From: a bacterium
GTDB taxonomy: Bacteria > Chloroflexota > Anaerolineae > Caldilineales > Caldilineaceae
Reading direction: 5' to 3'
DNA length: 64,000 nt
NCBI GenBank assembly: GCA_016124945.1
Contig: WGMT01000005.1
Span: 62,001-126,000 of the forward strand
Made by a program: the position numbers and the translations under genes
In this document: piece by piece, positions 32,463-40,532 of the stretch
Position numbering within the stretch: the stretch's first letter is position 1
Layout: every line of letters starts with the position of its first letter
The notes under the pieces: generated by a model
Told to the model about the DNA's origin: nothing
Seen by the model: the letters and a program-made list of their open reading frames with translations, nothing else
Databases searched by the model: none

Positions 32463-33646
32463 CCTCTGCTCAGCACCGGTACAGGCTCTACCTTCGCCTT
32501 CGGTTGCCGGGCAAGGAAGAAGGCCGCAATCGTGGCGCCAATGGGCAAGAGCGCCACACCATGCAACGACGCCGCCATACCGGTGTAGTCGGCCACCCAG
32601 CCGACAATACCTGTCCCCGCGGCGCCGGTGGCAAACATAAAGCCGAGCACCGCCCCACTGGCCAGTCCCTGACGCTTGGGCAGCAGATTCTGCGCCATCA
32701 CCACCAGGACGCTGTGGGGTATCCCCACAAGGAAACCTGCCACCCCGGCCAGCAGCAGATACAAACCACCATCCACAAAAAGCATGGCATAGGTGAAGGG
32801 CGCAGTGAAGGCCGATGCCCACATGAGCAGCGTACGGTGTTCCAACCGATCTCCCAGGATGCCGCCAACGAGGGTGCCGATGGCCAGCGTCGTGCTAAAA
32901 ACACCCACCAGGAAACCGTAGGTGGCTGGTTCAAAATTCTGATCGGCGAAGAATTTGGGCAGCAGGCCGTAGTAGCTCTGTTGCACCGTCGCCCGCAGCG
33001 CCACAAAGACGGCAAACGCCACGATCACGCTCAAGCGGCGATCCACCGACGGCGCACGCTTCGCTTTGGCCGCAGCCTGTGGATCGCCGTCCTTGCGCGC
33101 TGCAATAGGACTGTACAAACCGTAGGCCATCAACGCCACAGCGGGCAGTGTGGCCAATGCCACCAGCCGCGCCCCAGCCAGATCCAGGTATTGGAGCACC
33201 AGCCCAGCAATAATCGGCCCAAACGCCAACCCCATCTGCCCCAATAGAAAGAAGATCGCCGTCGAACTCGAAGATCGGCGTCCACCGGCATCGCTGGCGA
33301 CCATCGCACCTTGAGGGTGAAAAGCGCCACTGCCCAACGAGGCCAGCGTCATCATCGTCACCAGGAAAACATAACCTTCAGCAAAGGTGGCCAGGCTGTA
33401 GAAGGTCGCCGTCCACAGCAGACCGAGCGCGCCCAACCATCGCCCCGACAAGCGATCCGCCAGCCAACCGAAGACGGGCTGCGAAAGCGATCCCACCAGT
33501 TGATAGAGCATGATGCCCAGCCCAATCTGGCCGTTGGAAATGGCAAAGGGCACCGCCAACACCGTCAAAATCATGGCCACAGACGAGTTCAGAATGTCGA
33601 TGGCAAAATGGCCGATGGAGACGGCGGAGAGACGCTTGAGGTTCAT
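32456..33646 (-). CDS. MFS transporter, fosmidomycin-resistance (Fsr)-like
   Basis: A 396-residue protein with twelve predicted membrane spans. The N-terminus MNLKRLSAVSIGHFAIDILNS, the GWLADRLSGRWLGALG loop and LGSGAFHPQGAMVASDA resemble the Fsr group of the major facilitator superfamily, which exports small molecules by proton exchange. A central charged loop (KDGDPQAAAKAKRAP) separates the halves. A candidate promoter lies upstream at 33715-33744. Substrate is unknown. Confidence 0.87.
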   Translation of the reverse strand: MNLKRLSAVSIGHFAIDILNSSVAMILTVLAVPFAISNGQIGLGIMLYQLVGSLSQPVFGWLADRLSGRWLGALGLLWTATFYSLATFAEGYVFLVTMMTLASLGSGAFHPQGAMVASDAGGRRSSSSTAIFFLLGQMGLAFGPIIAGLVLQYLDLAGARLVALATLPAVALMAYGLYSPIAARKDGDPQAAAKAKRAPSVDRRLSVIVAFAVFVALRATVQQSYYGLLPKFFADQNFEPATYGFLVGVFSTTLAIGTLVGGILGDRLEHRTLLMWASAFTAPFTYAMLFVDGGLYLLLAGVAGFLVGIPHSVLVVMAQNLLPKRQGLASGAVLGFMFATGAAGTGIVGWVADYTGMAASLHGVALLPIGATIAAFFLARQPKAKVEPVPVLSRGD

Positions 33647-33714
33647 AGAAGCTGCTTTCGTTGAGATCTAATTCGTTAACATCTAATTCGTTGACACTAC
33701 TAACCGGATACTAT

Positions 33715-33744
33715 ATTGTAGCAGACGGCTCCTGTCCTCTTCAA
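33715..33744 (-). promoter_or_regulatory. Candidate sigma70-type promoter for the MFS gene
   Basis: Read on the minus strand: TTGAAG (33739-33744), an 18-base spacer, then TACAAT (33715-33720). It would give a leader of about 60 bases before the ATG at 33646. Motif match only. Confidence 0.4.
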
Positions 33745-33787
33745 ATGTTTTCAGAAAATCTGTACCCACTTTTCTGCCCATTCTGAG

Positions 33788-33868
33788 AAAGTGCCGGGGA
33801 CTTTTCGTTGTCGCGCGACAGGGGTTTCATTCTTGGCGCCACGTTCTTCGTGAAGTCCCCGGCACTTT
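33788..33868. repeat. 16-bp inverted repeat, REP-like palindrome
   Basis: AAAGTGCCGGGGACTT (33788-33803) pairs perfectly with AAGTCCCCGGCACTTT (33853-33868). The 49-base interior is unstructured. It has no short tandem units and lies between divergent genes, so it belongs to a different class from the stop-anchored elements. Confidence 0.88.
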
Positions 33869-33919
33869 GTGTAAAGACATCGAGATCTCTACGTAACTCA
33901 CCTTCAAGGAGAATCAGAC

Positions 33920-34708
33920 GTGCCAACTGTCATCTTTCTGATGATCGACGGGACTCGCCCCGATGCCATTGCGGCGGCGGGCTGCCCCAATCTCGAAGCG
34001 TTGCAGCAGCGCAGCGCCTATACCCTGGCAGCATCGTCGGTGATGCCTTCGATTACATTGCCCTGTCACATGTCGATCTTTCACAGCGTGCCGCCGACGC
34101 GCCACGGCATCACGTCGAACACCTACATCCCCATGGCGCGACCCCTGCCCGGCCTGATCGAAATCGCAGCGCAGGCCGGCAAACGATGTGCCTTCTTCCA
34201 CAACTGGGAACAACTGCGCGATCTCAGTCGCCCCGGCATGCTCCACTACAGCCGTTGCGTCAACGATTGCGCCGTCAACGACGACAGCGATCACACCACT
34301 GTCGAAGACTACCTCGCCTACCAGGACGCCTACGCGCCTGATTTTGCCTTCGTCTACCTTGGCACCGTAGACGAGGTGGGCCATCGCTACGGGTGGATGA
34401 GCGAGGGCTATCTGAAACAGCTCGCCCATGTGGACAGCGCAGTCGGTCGCCTGCTCGATGCCCTGCCCGACGGCTCGACCGTCCTCTTTCAGAGCGATCA
34501 CGGCGGCCACGACCGCAGCCACGGCACCGATCAACCCGAAGACATGACCATCCCCTGGATGATCAGCGGGCCGGGGATTCGCGAGAACTACGCCATCCAG
34601 GCGCCGGTTTCACTGCTCGACACTGCGCCGACGCTGGCGCACGTTTTGGGGTTGGCGCCGCACTTCCAGTGGGAGGGCAGCATCCCTCAGGAGATTTTCC
34701 ATGCCTAG
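33920..34708 (+). CDS. Alkaline phosphatase superfamily phosphodiesterase
   Basis: A 262-residue protein. VIFLMIDGTRPDAI supplies the first metal Asp, and ASSVMPSITLPCHMSIF places the Ser/Thr nucleophile in SITLPCH. Later metal ligands are in YLGTVDEVGHRYGW and FQSDHGGHDRSHG. This is the type I phosphodiesterase/nucleotide pyrophosphatase group. No signal peptide is present. GTG start at 33920 with AAGGAG 8 bases upstream. The 3' end overlaps the next gene by 8 bases, implying coupling with the inositol-phosphatase-like enzyme. Confidence 0.87.
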   Translation: MPTVIFLMIDGTRPDAIAAAGCPNLEALQQRSAYTLAASSVMPSITLPCHMSIFHSVPPTRHGITSNTYIPMARPLPGLIEIAAQAGKRCAFFHNWEQLRDLSRPGMLHYSRCVNDCAVNDDSDHTTVEDYLAYQDAYAPDFAFVYLGTVDEVGHRYGWMSEGYLKQLAHVDSAVGRLLDALPDGSTVLFQSDHGGHDRSHGTDQPEDMTIPWMISGPGIRENYAIQAPVSLLDTAPTLAHVLGLAPHFQWEGSIPQEIFHA

Positions 34709-35468
34709 CCCGGTGCAAGATCTACTGCCCTTCGCCCGCGAACTGGCCGCCGCCGCCGGTGACGTGGTGATGCACTACTTCCGCAACGGCTTTCAAGTGG
34801 ACATCAAAACCGATCGCTCGCCCGTCACCACCGCCGACCGTGAAGCGGAACTGCGCATGCGCGAGCTGATCAACCAACGCTTCCCTGATCACGGCGTGCT
34901 GGGCGAAGAGTTCCCACCCCACCAGCCCGACGCCCGCTACGTGTGGGTGCTCGATCCCATCGACGGCACAGCCAACTTCGTGGCGCGCAACTACCTCTTC
35001 GGCAACATGGCCGCCCTGCTTGAGGACGGTCAACCGATCCTCGGTTTTGTCAATCACCCTGCCGCAGGTGAGCTTTTCCTGGGCGACAACCAGACCGCCT
35101 GGCGCAATGAAGACGTGATCCACGTCAGCACCACCCCATCCATCGAGGACGCGCTGCTGCTGGTGAGCGAACACCTCAGCGTCGAACGCTACCAGAACGG
35201 CGTCCACTTCGAGGATCTTATCCGCCGTGTGCGTGAATACCGGGGTTGGGGCGGCTGTCACGGCTTTTCGCTGGTGGCGCAGGGCAGCGCCGACATCTCG
35301 CTCGAACCCTTCATGCACCCGTGGGATCGCCTACCCCTGATCCCCCTGATCCGCGGCGCCGGCGGCATGATCACCGACTGGCGCGGCAACGATCCCGTCA
35401 GCAACGACAGTACCGTCGCCACCAACGGGCGCATCCACGAAGCCGTGCTGCGGGCGATTAACGATTGA
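34701..35468 (+). CDS. Inositol monophosphatase family protein
   Basis: A 255-residue protein with the Mg-binding motifs of the family: GEEFPPHQ (Glu), WVLDPIDGTANF (Asp-x-Ile/Leu-Asp-Gly-Thr) and a C-terminal region FMHPWDRLPLIPLIRGAGG with the third-metal Asp. The start MPSPVQDLLPFARELAAAAG is typical. Family members dephosphorylate inositol phosphate, histidinol phosphate or PAP; this sequence alone does not decide. It overlaps the phosphodiesterase gene by 8 bases. The stop TGA lies in CGATTGACGATT repeat units. Confidence 0.92.
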   Translation: MPSPVQDLLPFARELAAAAGDVVMHYFRNGFQVDIKTDRSPVTTADREAELRMRELINQRFPDHGVLGEEFPPHQPDARYVWVLDPIDGTANFVARNYLFGNMAALLEDGQPILGFVNHPAAGELFLGDNQTAWRNEDVIHVSTTPSIEDALLLVSEHLSVERYQNGVHFEDLIRRVREYRGWGGCHGFSLVAQGSADISLEPFMHPWDRLPLIPLIRGAGGMITDWRGNDPVSNDSTVATNGRIHEAVLRAIND

Positions 35469-35561
35469 CGATTTTCGATTGACGATTCCGCTTTCGCCAA
35501 TCACAGCCAACAACTGGTCGCTCGTCAACGAAAACTTGTAGGCTTGTATCTCCAATAGAAA

Positions 35562-35590
35562 GCGCCACCTGCAACCGGTGCAGGTGGCGC
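35562..35590 (-). terminator. Hairpin downstream of vapC
   Basis: GCGCCACCTGCA and TGCAGGTGGCGC pair across a 5-base loop. On the minus strand it is followed by TTTCTATT, so it fits a terminator for the vapBC operon, 73 bases past the vapC stop. A short CGATTGACGATT array (35463-35490) ends the convergent gene. Confidence 0.7.
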
Positions 35591-35663
35591 GAATGGGTGC
35601 TTGGGCAGCGCATAGGTTAGATCATCGGGATGATTGATATATCCCACGAGATGTGGGCGTAGG

Positions 35664-36071
35664 TTAATCCTTTTCCGGCAGCGTTTCTTGTTGGAGAAGA
35701 TGTTCAGGAAGGGACTGGAAGTGTGGATCCCGGTGAACGAGGGTGGCGTTTTGTACTGCGGCTGTCGCTGCAATAAGCGCATCGATCTGTGGCAAGCGCG
35801 CCGTCGCTGCAGCACGTAGATCCAACGAGCGGTACACAATCTCAGACGAGATTGGGACGATACCGGTCATCATCTCGCTGATCTGCTGCCACTCGTCATC
35901 GAAGAGCGATGTGGAGCCTATGGCGCGCAGACGGCTCCAGAATTCGGCCATGCTAAGCACACTTAAGTACACAATGGTTTTCTCGTCACTCAAAATCTCC
36001 TGCACCCGGTGGCCCCCCGATTCGCCAAAGTAAAAAGCCAGCAGCGCTGAAGAGTCCAGCAGGTAGCTCAC
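35664..36071 (-). CDS. vapC: PIN-domain toxin VapC
   Basis: A 135-residue PIN-fold ribonuclease. The acidic metal ligands are visible: Asp in YLLDSSALLAF, Glu in LSMAEFWSRL, Asp in LPQIDALIAATA and Asp in LVHRDPHF. The GTG start overlaps the antitoxin stop (GTGA), the usual toxin-antitoxin arrangement. It probably cleaves RNA when released from the antitoxin. Confidence 0.92.
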   Translation of the reverse strand: MSYLLDSSALLAFYFGESGGHRVQEILSDEKTIVYLSVLSMAEFWSRLRAIGSTSLFDDEWQQISEMMTGIVPISSEIVYRSLDLRAAATARLPQIDALIAATAAVQNATLVHRDPHFQSLPEHLLQQETLPEKD

Positions 36072-36328
36072 GGGCGCGCCTCGTCGTCGTCCTCTTGTAG
36101 ACGCTCCGCAATCAGGTCACGTACGGGATCTACGCCAGGGGGAAGGAGTTTGCGTCCGGCGCCGTGAAGGGCCGCGGCGCGCTGGGCGCGTTTGGGCTGC
36201 GGCGTTGCAATCAACGAGCCATCGGCGCTCACTGACCATTTGAGCTGTGTTCCCGGCGTCAGTGCCAGTGCTCGCACGATTTCTGCCGGTAACGTTACTT
36301 GGTTCTTTCCTGTGATTGTCGTAATCAT
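36068..36328 (-). CDS. vapB: AbrB/VapB-type antitoxin
   Basis: An 86-residue protein. The N-terminal swapped-hairpin domain MITTITGKNQVTLPAEIVRAL is typical AbrB/SpoVT; the C-terminal tail (RKLLPPGVDPVRDLIAERLQED) would wrap the toxin. It binds VapC and represses its own operon in related systems. I chose the ATG at 36328 over the track start at 36424, because the domain begins there. Confidence 0.9.
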   Translation of the reverse strand: MITTITGKNQVTLPAEIVRALALTPGTQLKWSVSADGSLIATPQPKRAQRAAALHGAGRKLLPPGVDPVRDLIAERLQEDDDEARP

Positions 36329-36475
36329 GTGTTGAGTATATGTCAAGGGTAGAAGCAGGTCAAGGGAAATTTTGCTACAAGGATATAGCTGCGCCAGATG
36401 GCTGTGGGAGAGAGGGGTCTGCATACGCTTCTCTGTTCAGCAAAGAAATGCTGAATGAAGCTTCGTGCGTTCCAG

Positions 36476-36748
36476 TCAGCGATTTAATCGCCGATAAATC
36501 CCACCTCTTGCACCCAAATCGATTACCAATACGATCAACTGATCTTCTTCGATCTGATAGATAATGCGCCAGGATCCTACTCGCCACTTTCGGTACTCAA
36601 ATCCCTGCAAGTGTTCTCCAGCATGGGGGTCTTTGGCAATTTCATCCAACGCTGCCGAAATCCGCTTCATCACATCTACAGGCAGTCGCCTAAGTTGACG
36701 TTTGGCCTGGCGCTGAATAATGATGCGCCAGGATGATTCTTTAGTCAT
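36476..36748 (-). CDS. RelE/ParE family toxin
   Basis: A 90-residue protein: WRIIIQRQAKRQLRRLPVDVMKRISAAL, DPHAGEHLQGFEYRKWRVGSWRIIYQIEEDQLIVLVIDLGARGGIYRR is the RelE fold with Arg in WRVGSWRIIY and the C-terminal YRR. Such toxins cut ribosome-bound mRNA. It overlaps the antitoxin gene by 8 bases. Confidence 0.93.
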   Translation of the reverse strand: MTKESSWRIIIQRQAKRQLRRLPVDVMKRISAALDEIAKDPHAGEHLQGFEYRKWRVGSWRIIYQIEEDQLIVLVIDLGARGGIYRRLNR

Positions 36749-37028
36749 TGGCTAACAGTCCATCGGCGATCAGTTCCGCCTTGACTGTTTCCCAATCTTC
36801 CCCGCTCTCAGGATCTTCGAGCCACTCCTGGTGTGCCATTTGTGCACGTTGACCGGCCCGGTAATCTTCTAACACCTCAAGAATCGCTGTGTAGTCATCA
36901 AAGGGAATCACGACGGCGGTTGGGCGGTTGTAGCGCTCGATGACGGTATCATTGCCAACCATGGCGCTTTCCAGCACGTCACGCCACTTAACGCGTGCTT
37001 CATCACTTTTCATTACCTGTGTGGCCAT
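36741..37028 (-). CDS. Phd/YefM family antitoxin
   Basis: A 95-residue protein: KSDEARVKWRDVLESAMVGN, TVIERYNRPTAVVIPFDDY is the Phd/YefM DNA-binding half, followed by an acidic C-terminal tail that neutralises the RelE partner. The nearby upstream sequence TAGTTACTAGAGAGAG may include the operator. Confidence 0.92.
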   Translation of the reverse strand: MATQVMKSDEARVKWRDVLESAMVGNDTVIERYNRPTAVVIPFDDYTAILEVLEDYRAGQRAQMAHQEWLEDPESGEDWETVKAELIADGLLAND

Positions 37029-37141
37029 TGTTTTCCTCTCTTAAAGTCTCTAGTTACTAGAGAGAGTGTAGACTTATGAGCCGATTCTGTCAATCCTTTC
37101 TTAAAGCACCGGCTGACCAACATCCCCAACGCGATCCATCG

Positions 37142-40100
37142 TCAATCTTCCCCGCGCAGGACACTTGGCAAGTAGATCTCATATGCCGCCGTCGCCTCAA
37201 ACGCCAGCCCGACGATCACCGGATCGTGGTCGGAGGATCGGTAGGGATCGACGTTGTAGAGATCGGTCACCTGGCCGGTGGACTTGAACTCGACGTTGTA
37301 ATCGAGGACACGCGGTTCGTCGGAATTGATGTGCCAGATCGTCACGCCGGTCACCTGCGCTGTGAGTGTGGACGTGGCCAGGGCGTGATCCAGGTAGCCC
37401 ACCTCGCCGTTGAAGACGTAGGAGTAAGCATCTGCCGCAGGGACAAACTGCTTCACCAGGTTGGTGTAGCCCTGAGATTGCAGGGCGCGGATCGGATCTT
37501 CTTCGGCGTAGGCGTTGAGATCACCGAGGATCAACACATCGGCGTCGCCGCTGCCGGTGGGATCGGTTGCCAGCCACGCAGCCAGCGCATTCGCCGCCGC
37601 CGTGCGCACGCCGTTACAATTCCCCTGGCCGTCGCCGGTGTTGGGATCGCCGCTACAGGCCGATCCCTTCGATTTGAGGTGATTGACCACCACGGTGAAT
37701 TTGTCCCCCGCGGCGGTTTGGAAGCTCTGCGCCAACGCCGGACGGTTGAGCCTGTCGACAAAATCGGGATCGACCGACGAATCGAGCACGGCAAAGCGAC
37801 CTGTCGGCGTCACCACAGCGGACTTGTAGATCATCCCCACCCGAATGGCGTCGGTGCCGATGATGCCCGTATCCACGTAGGTGTAGACCTCGCTCCCAGC
37901 AATCTGATTCAACCCACTCACCAGATCGGCCAGCGGCTCGACGCCGGGCGTGTTTTCCATTTCGATGAGGCCCACGATCTCGGCGTCGATGGCGGTGAGC
38001 GCCTGTAGGATCTTGGCGCGCTGGCGCTCGAATTCCTCAGCGCTGTTGGCCCCGCGGCAATCCATGTCCTGGCCAGGACCACAGCCGGCGGCACCGGCAT
38101 CCAATGTGAGAAAGTAGTTGAGCACGTTGAAGCTCGCCACCTGGATTTCGCCGCCTACGGTGACAGGTGCAGCGTCACGTGGGTTGCCCTCGGTGAACGA
38201 GATGACGCCCACAGGCTGAATACGGTAGACGCCGAAGCGTTGGTCCATGACGCCGGTAAGATTTTCCACCTCATCCCCCAAACGCAGCACGTTCAGCGCC
38301 GTCAACTCGGGCTGCGGATAGGGGATCGGGTCGGGATTTTGCACTGAATTGCCGTCGTCGAGGAGGATGAGACGGCGGTTGTTTTCTGCCGCCAGTGCAT
38401 TGGCCGGGCCGCCGGGGGTGATCACATTGGTGGGGTTGAACAGCCGCCCACCCGCCGAGAGCGCCACTTCGCCGAAACGGCCTAGATTGAAGTGCTCGGT
38501 CACCGTCAACGTCATGGGGAAGGTGACCAGCATGCCCTCGTAGGCTTCAAACAAGTTGACGTCGGTAACGGGGAGTGTCAGCACCACAGGGACGACGGTC
38601 TCGGTCCCCGTGCAGACGACGGCATTTTGGATCTGGCTGATCTGGGTCAACGAGCTGCCGCTGCTGCGGAATTCGCCAATCTCGCCCTGTATGCGCACGA
38701 TCTGCCCCACGTCCACAGCGGGGATGCCGTCGGAATCGAAGACAAAGATCCCCTCAGACGTAGCGGGATTGTCGTCTTGATCGGCGCTTTCCTCTTGCAG
38801 ATAAAAGCCGCCCAGCCCAGATTGATAATCCCCCGAAACCACGCCTTCGATGATCTGAATCGAGCCTACGAGCGGGCTTGTCTCGGTCATCCCCTGAATG
38901 GCGTGGATGAAGGTGGCTGGGTCTCCGCAGACGCCGAAATCGCCGCCGCTGGGGCAGTTGTTGGCTGCACCGGGGGTGTTGGCGGCGAGATCGGCAAAGT
39001 CGCCAATCTGCCAACCAAAGTCACAGCGGTAGACGGTGCCGGGCACGAATCCGGCGTCTGGCCCGATAGACGATTCGCAGTAGGTGTGATTTTCTGCGCC
39101 GGGTGTTTCGAGCAGCGCCAGGCAGTCGATGACACTGCCCCACGGCGTCGTATCGAGGACGCCGTCGTCGTTGGCGTCGAGGTCGTCGCCGTTGCCGCCG
39201 CTGAAGTCGGCCACGAGCAGGTGGGTGACGTTGTCGCTGTTCTCAAAGTTGAGCGTCGAGGTGACGAGGCTGGATGTGGCGGTGGTGAAGGTGGCTTCCG
39301 CCGCCCAAAAGAAGCCCGATCCGTCGAGCGAGTGCCCCGTGAGCAGCGTCACCGATTCGATGACGCCATCGTTCTCGCCTGTCCCATCGCCGATGACGAT
39401 GTAGGCCATGCCGTTGAGCGGTGCGTTGGGTGTGCCGGTCAGCTCGAAGAATTCGTTGTTGTCATCGCCGGGTTGGTCGATGCGGATCTCGTTGATCTTC
39501 ACGTCGGGCAACACGGCAAGGTTGACCGCGCCTGGCGTGTTGAACGCCTCGGGGAAGACGGGTGTGCCGTCCTGACCGGGGAGGCCGACCAGATCGAAAT
39601 CGTTGCGCTTCCAGTCGGTCAGGGTGTCGGTGTCGGCGCCGTTGGGGATGCGCGATGCGCCCCCCGGCACAAAGGGGACGCCGTCGAAGTTGCCTGTCAA
39701 CACCGGCTCGGCGTAGGTGACATCGCCAACGCCGCCGTCGCCCACGGCCACACTGTCGTGGACGGCGGCGTAGGGCGTCGTGTCGAATGCGCCGTCGTCG
39801 TTGGTGTCCAAATCTTCGCCTGAATTGCCCTGGAAGTTTTCCACGAGCAGGAAGGTGAGGGTGCCGTTCTGGAAAAGGCTGTCCACCAGGCCGGTTGTCC
39901 AAAAACCATTGGCATCGGTGGTGGTGACCGGCGTTGCGCTGGTGATTTGACCGAGGTTGCTGCTGCTGTCCCCTTCGATTTGGAGCAGAGTATAGGTGCT
40001 GTAGTCGGTATTGGGGTCGCCGAAGAGTTCTACATATTCGCTGGTATCGTTGCCGATGTGATTGACGACAAACTCGTTGATCAAAAGAGGCGTGGCGGCT

Positions 40101-40189
40101 TGGGCAATTTCTCGGCTGCCCAGCGTCCACAAAAGGCCGGCCGACAGGAGAAGCAGCCACGTGCTGGAGAGCACAAGACGTTTGAGCAT
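37142..40189 (-). CDS. Secreted ExeM/NucH-like extracellular endonuclease with lamin-tail domains
   Basis: A 1015-residue exported protein. Signal peptide residues 1-32 (LVLSSTWLLLLSAGLLWTLG ... AQA). Two lamin-tail-like domains follow (LLINEFVVNHIGNDTSEYVELFG; VKINEIRIDQPGDDNNEFFELTG). A central beta-rich nuclease-associated domain has VICTGTETVVPVVL. A C-terminal endonuclease/exonuclease/phosphatase domain shows ASFNVLNYF, GLIEMENT, VVVNHLKSKGS, LGDLNAYAEEDP and SSDHDPVIVGL. It likely degrades extracellular DNA for phosphate or biofilm purposes. The last residues, EIYLPSVLRGED, resemble a tail common in secreted Chloroflexota proteins. Genes next to it are unrelated. Confidence 0.92.
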   Translation of the reverse strand: MLKRLVLSSTWLLLLSAGLLWTLGSREIAQAATPLLINEFVVNHIGNDTSEYVELFGDPNTDYSTYTLLQIEGDSSSNLGQITSATPVTTTDANGFWTTGLVDSLFQNGTLTFLLVENFQGNSGEDLDTNDDGAFDTTPYAAVHDSVAVGDGGVGDVTYAEPVLTGNFDGVPFVPGGASRIPNGADTDTLTDWKRNDFDLVGLPGQDGTPVFPEAFNTPGAVNLAVLPDVKINEIRIDQPGDDNNEFFELTGTPNAPLNGMAYIVIGDGTGENDGVIESVTLLTGHSLDGSGFFWAAEATFTTATSSLVTSTLNFENSDNVTHLLVADFSGGNGDDLDANDDGVLDTTPWGSVIDCLALLETPGAENHTYCESSIGPDAGFVPGTVYRCDFGWQIGDFADLAANTPGAANNCPSGGDFGVCGDPATFIHAIQGMTETSPLVGSIQIIEGVVSGDYQSGLGGFYLQEESADQDDNPATSEGIFVFDSDGIPAVDVGQIVRIQGEIGEFRSSGSSLTQISQIQNAVVCTGTETVVPVVLTLPVTDVNLFEAYEGMLVTFPMTLTVTEHFNLGRFGEVALSAGGRLFNPTNVITPGGPANALAAENNRRLILLDDGNSVQNPDPIPYPQPELTALNVLRLGDEVENLTGVMDQRFGVYRIQPVGVISFTEGNPRDAAPVTVGGEIQVASFNVLNYFLTLDAGAAGCGPGQDMDCRGANSAEEFERQRAKILQALTAIDAEIVGLIEMENTPGVEPLADLVSGLNQIAGSEVYTYVDTGIIGTDAIRVGMIYKSAVVTPTGRFAVLDSSVDPDFVDRLNRPALAQSFQTAAGDKFTVVVNHLKSKGSACSGDPNTGDGQGNCNGVRTAAANALAAWLATDPTGSGDADVLILGDLNAYAEEDPIRALQSQGYTNLVKQFVPAADAYSYVFNGEVGYLDHALATSTLTAQVTGVTIWHINSDEPRVLDYNVEFKSTGQVTDLYNVDPYRSSDHDPVIVGLAFEATAAYEIYLPSVLRGED

Positions 40190-40532
40190 CGTTTGTCCTT
40201 TCAGAAAGGGGGAGGAAAGTTCACGCGACGTCAGGCGCCGTCAGATTCATTATACATGGGATCGGGGACTGGGGACTGGGGACTGGTCGTAAGTTAACAT
40301 TTAGTCATTGGCAGGTTAAGGAATATCTCTTGTGCCTGTTCAAATTTAGGTGAAACGCACCTTTAGCTGCATGGTTACTTTCGATTTATGTTGTACGTGT
40401 TATGCTGGACAGAATCATGGGAATGCGTTTACGCTGTAGTAGACGACTGCGGCGCGCCGACAGAGGACCGTCTGCGCTGTTTTCGTGGTAGATGACAGAT
40501 TCTCTCTTTCAATATTTCTGTAAGGTGGAAAT
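40190..40532. other. Divergent intergenic region between the nuclease and CPBP genes
   Basis: 343 bases without a gene. A (GGGGACT)3 array lies at 40264-40285, with no inverse arm. A perfect TATAAT on the minus strand (40249-40254) probably serves the nuclease gene. The CPBP ribosome binding site AGGTGG precedes the ATG at 40533. Nothing else is recognised. Confidence 0.55.

Noticed and set aside
32504-33247. 247-codon plus-strand ORF opposite the MFS gene
   Set aside because: Antisense shadow, Gln/His/Arg-rich; the minus frame shows twelve membrane spans.
35463-35500. Separate small gene in the IMPase-vapC gap
   Set aside because: The sequence is CGATTGACGATT repeat and a terminator; the short frames there have no ribosome binding site or family resemblance.
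37076-39823. Long plus-strand ORFs (310 and 443 codons) opposite the nuclease gene
   Set aside because: They are antisense shadows of the NucH-like gene: low-complexity Val/Gly/Asp runs, no recognisable domain; the minus frame has a signal peptide and nuclease motifs.
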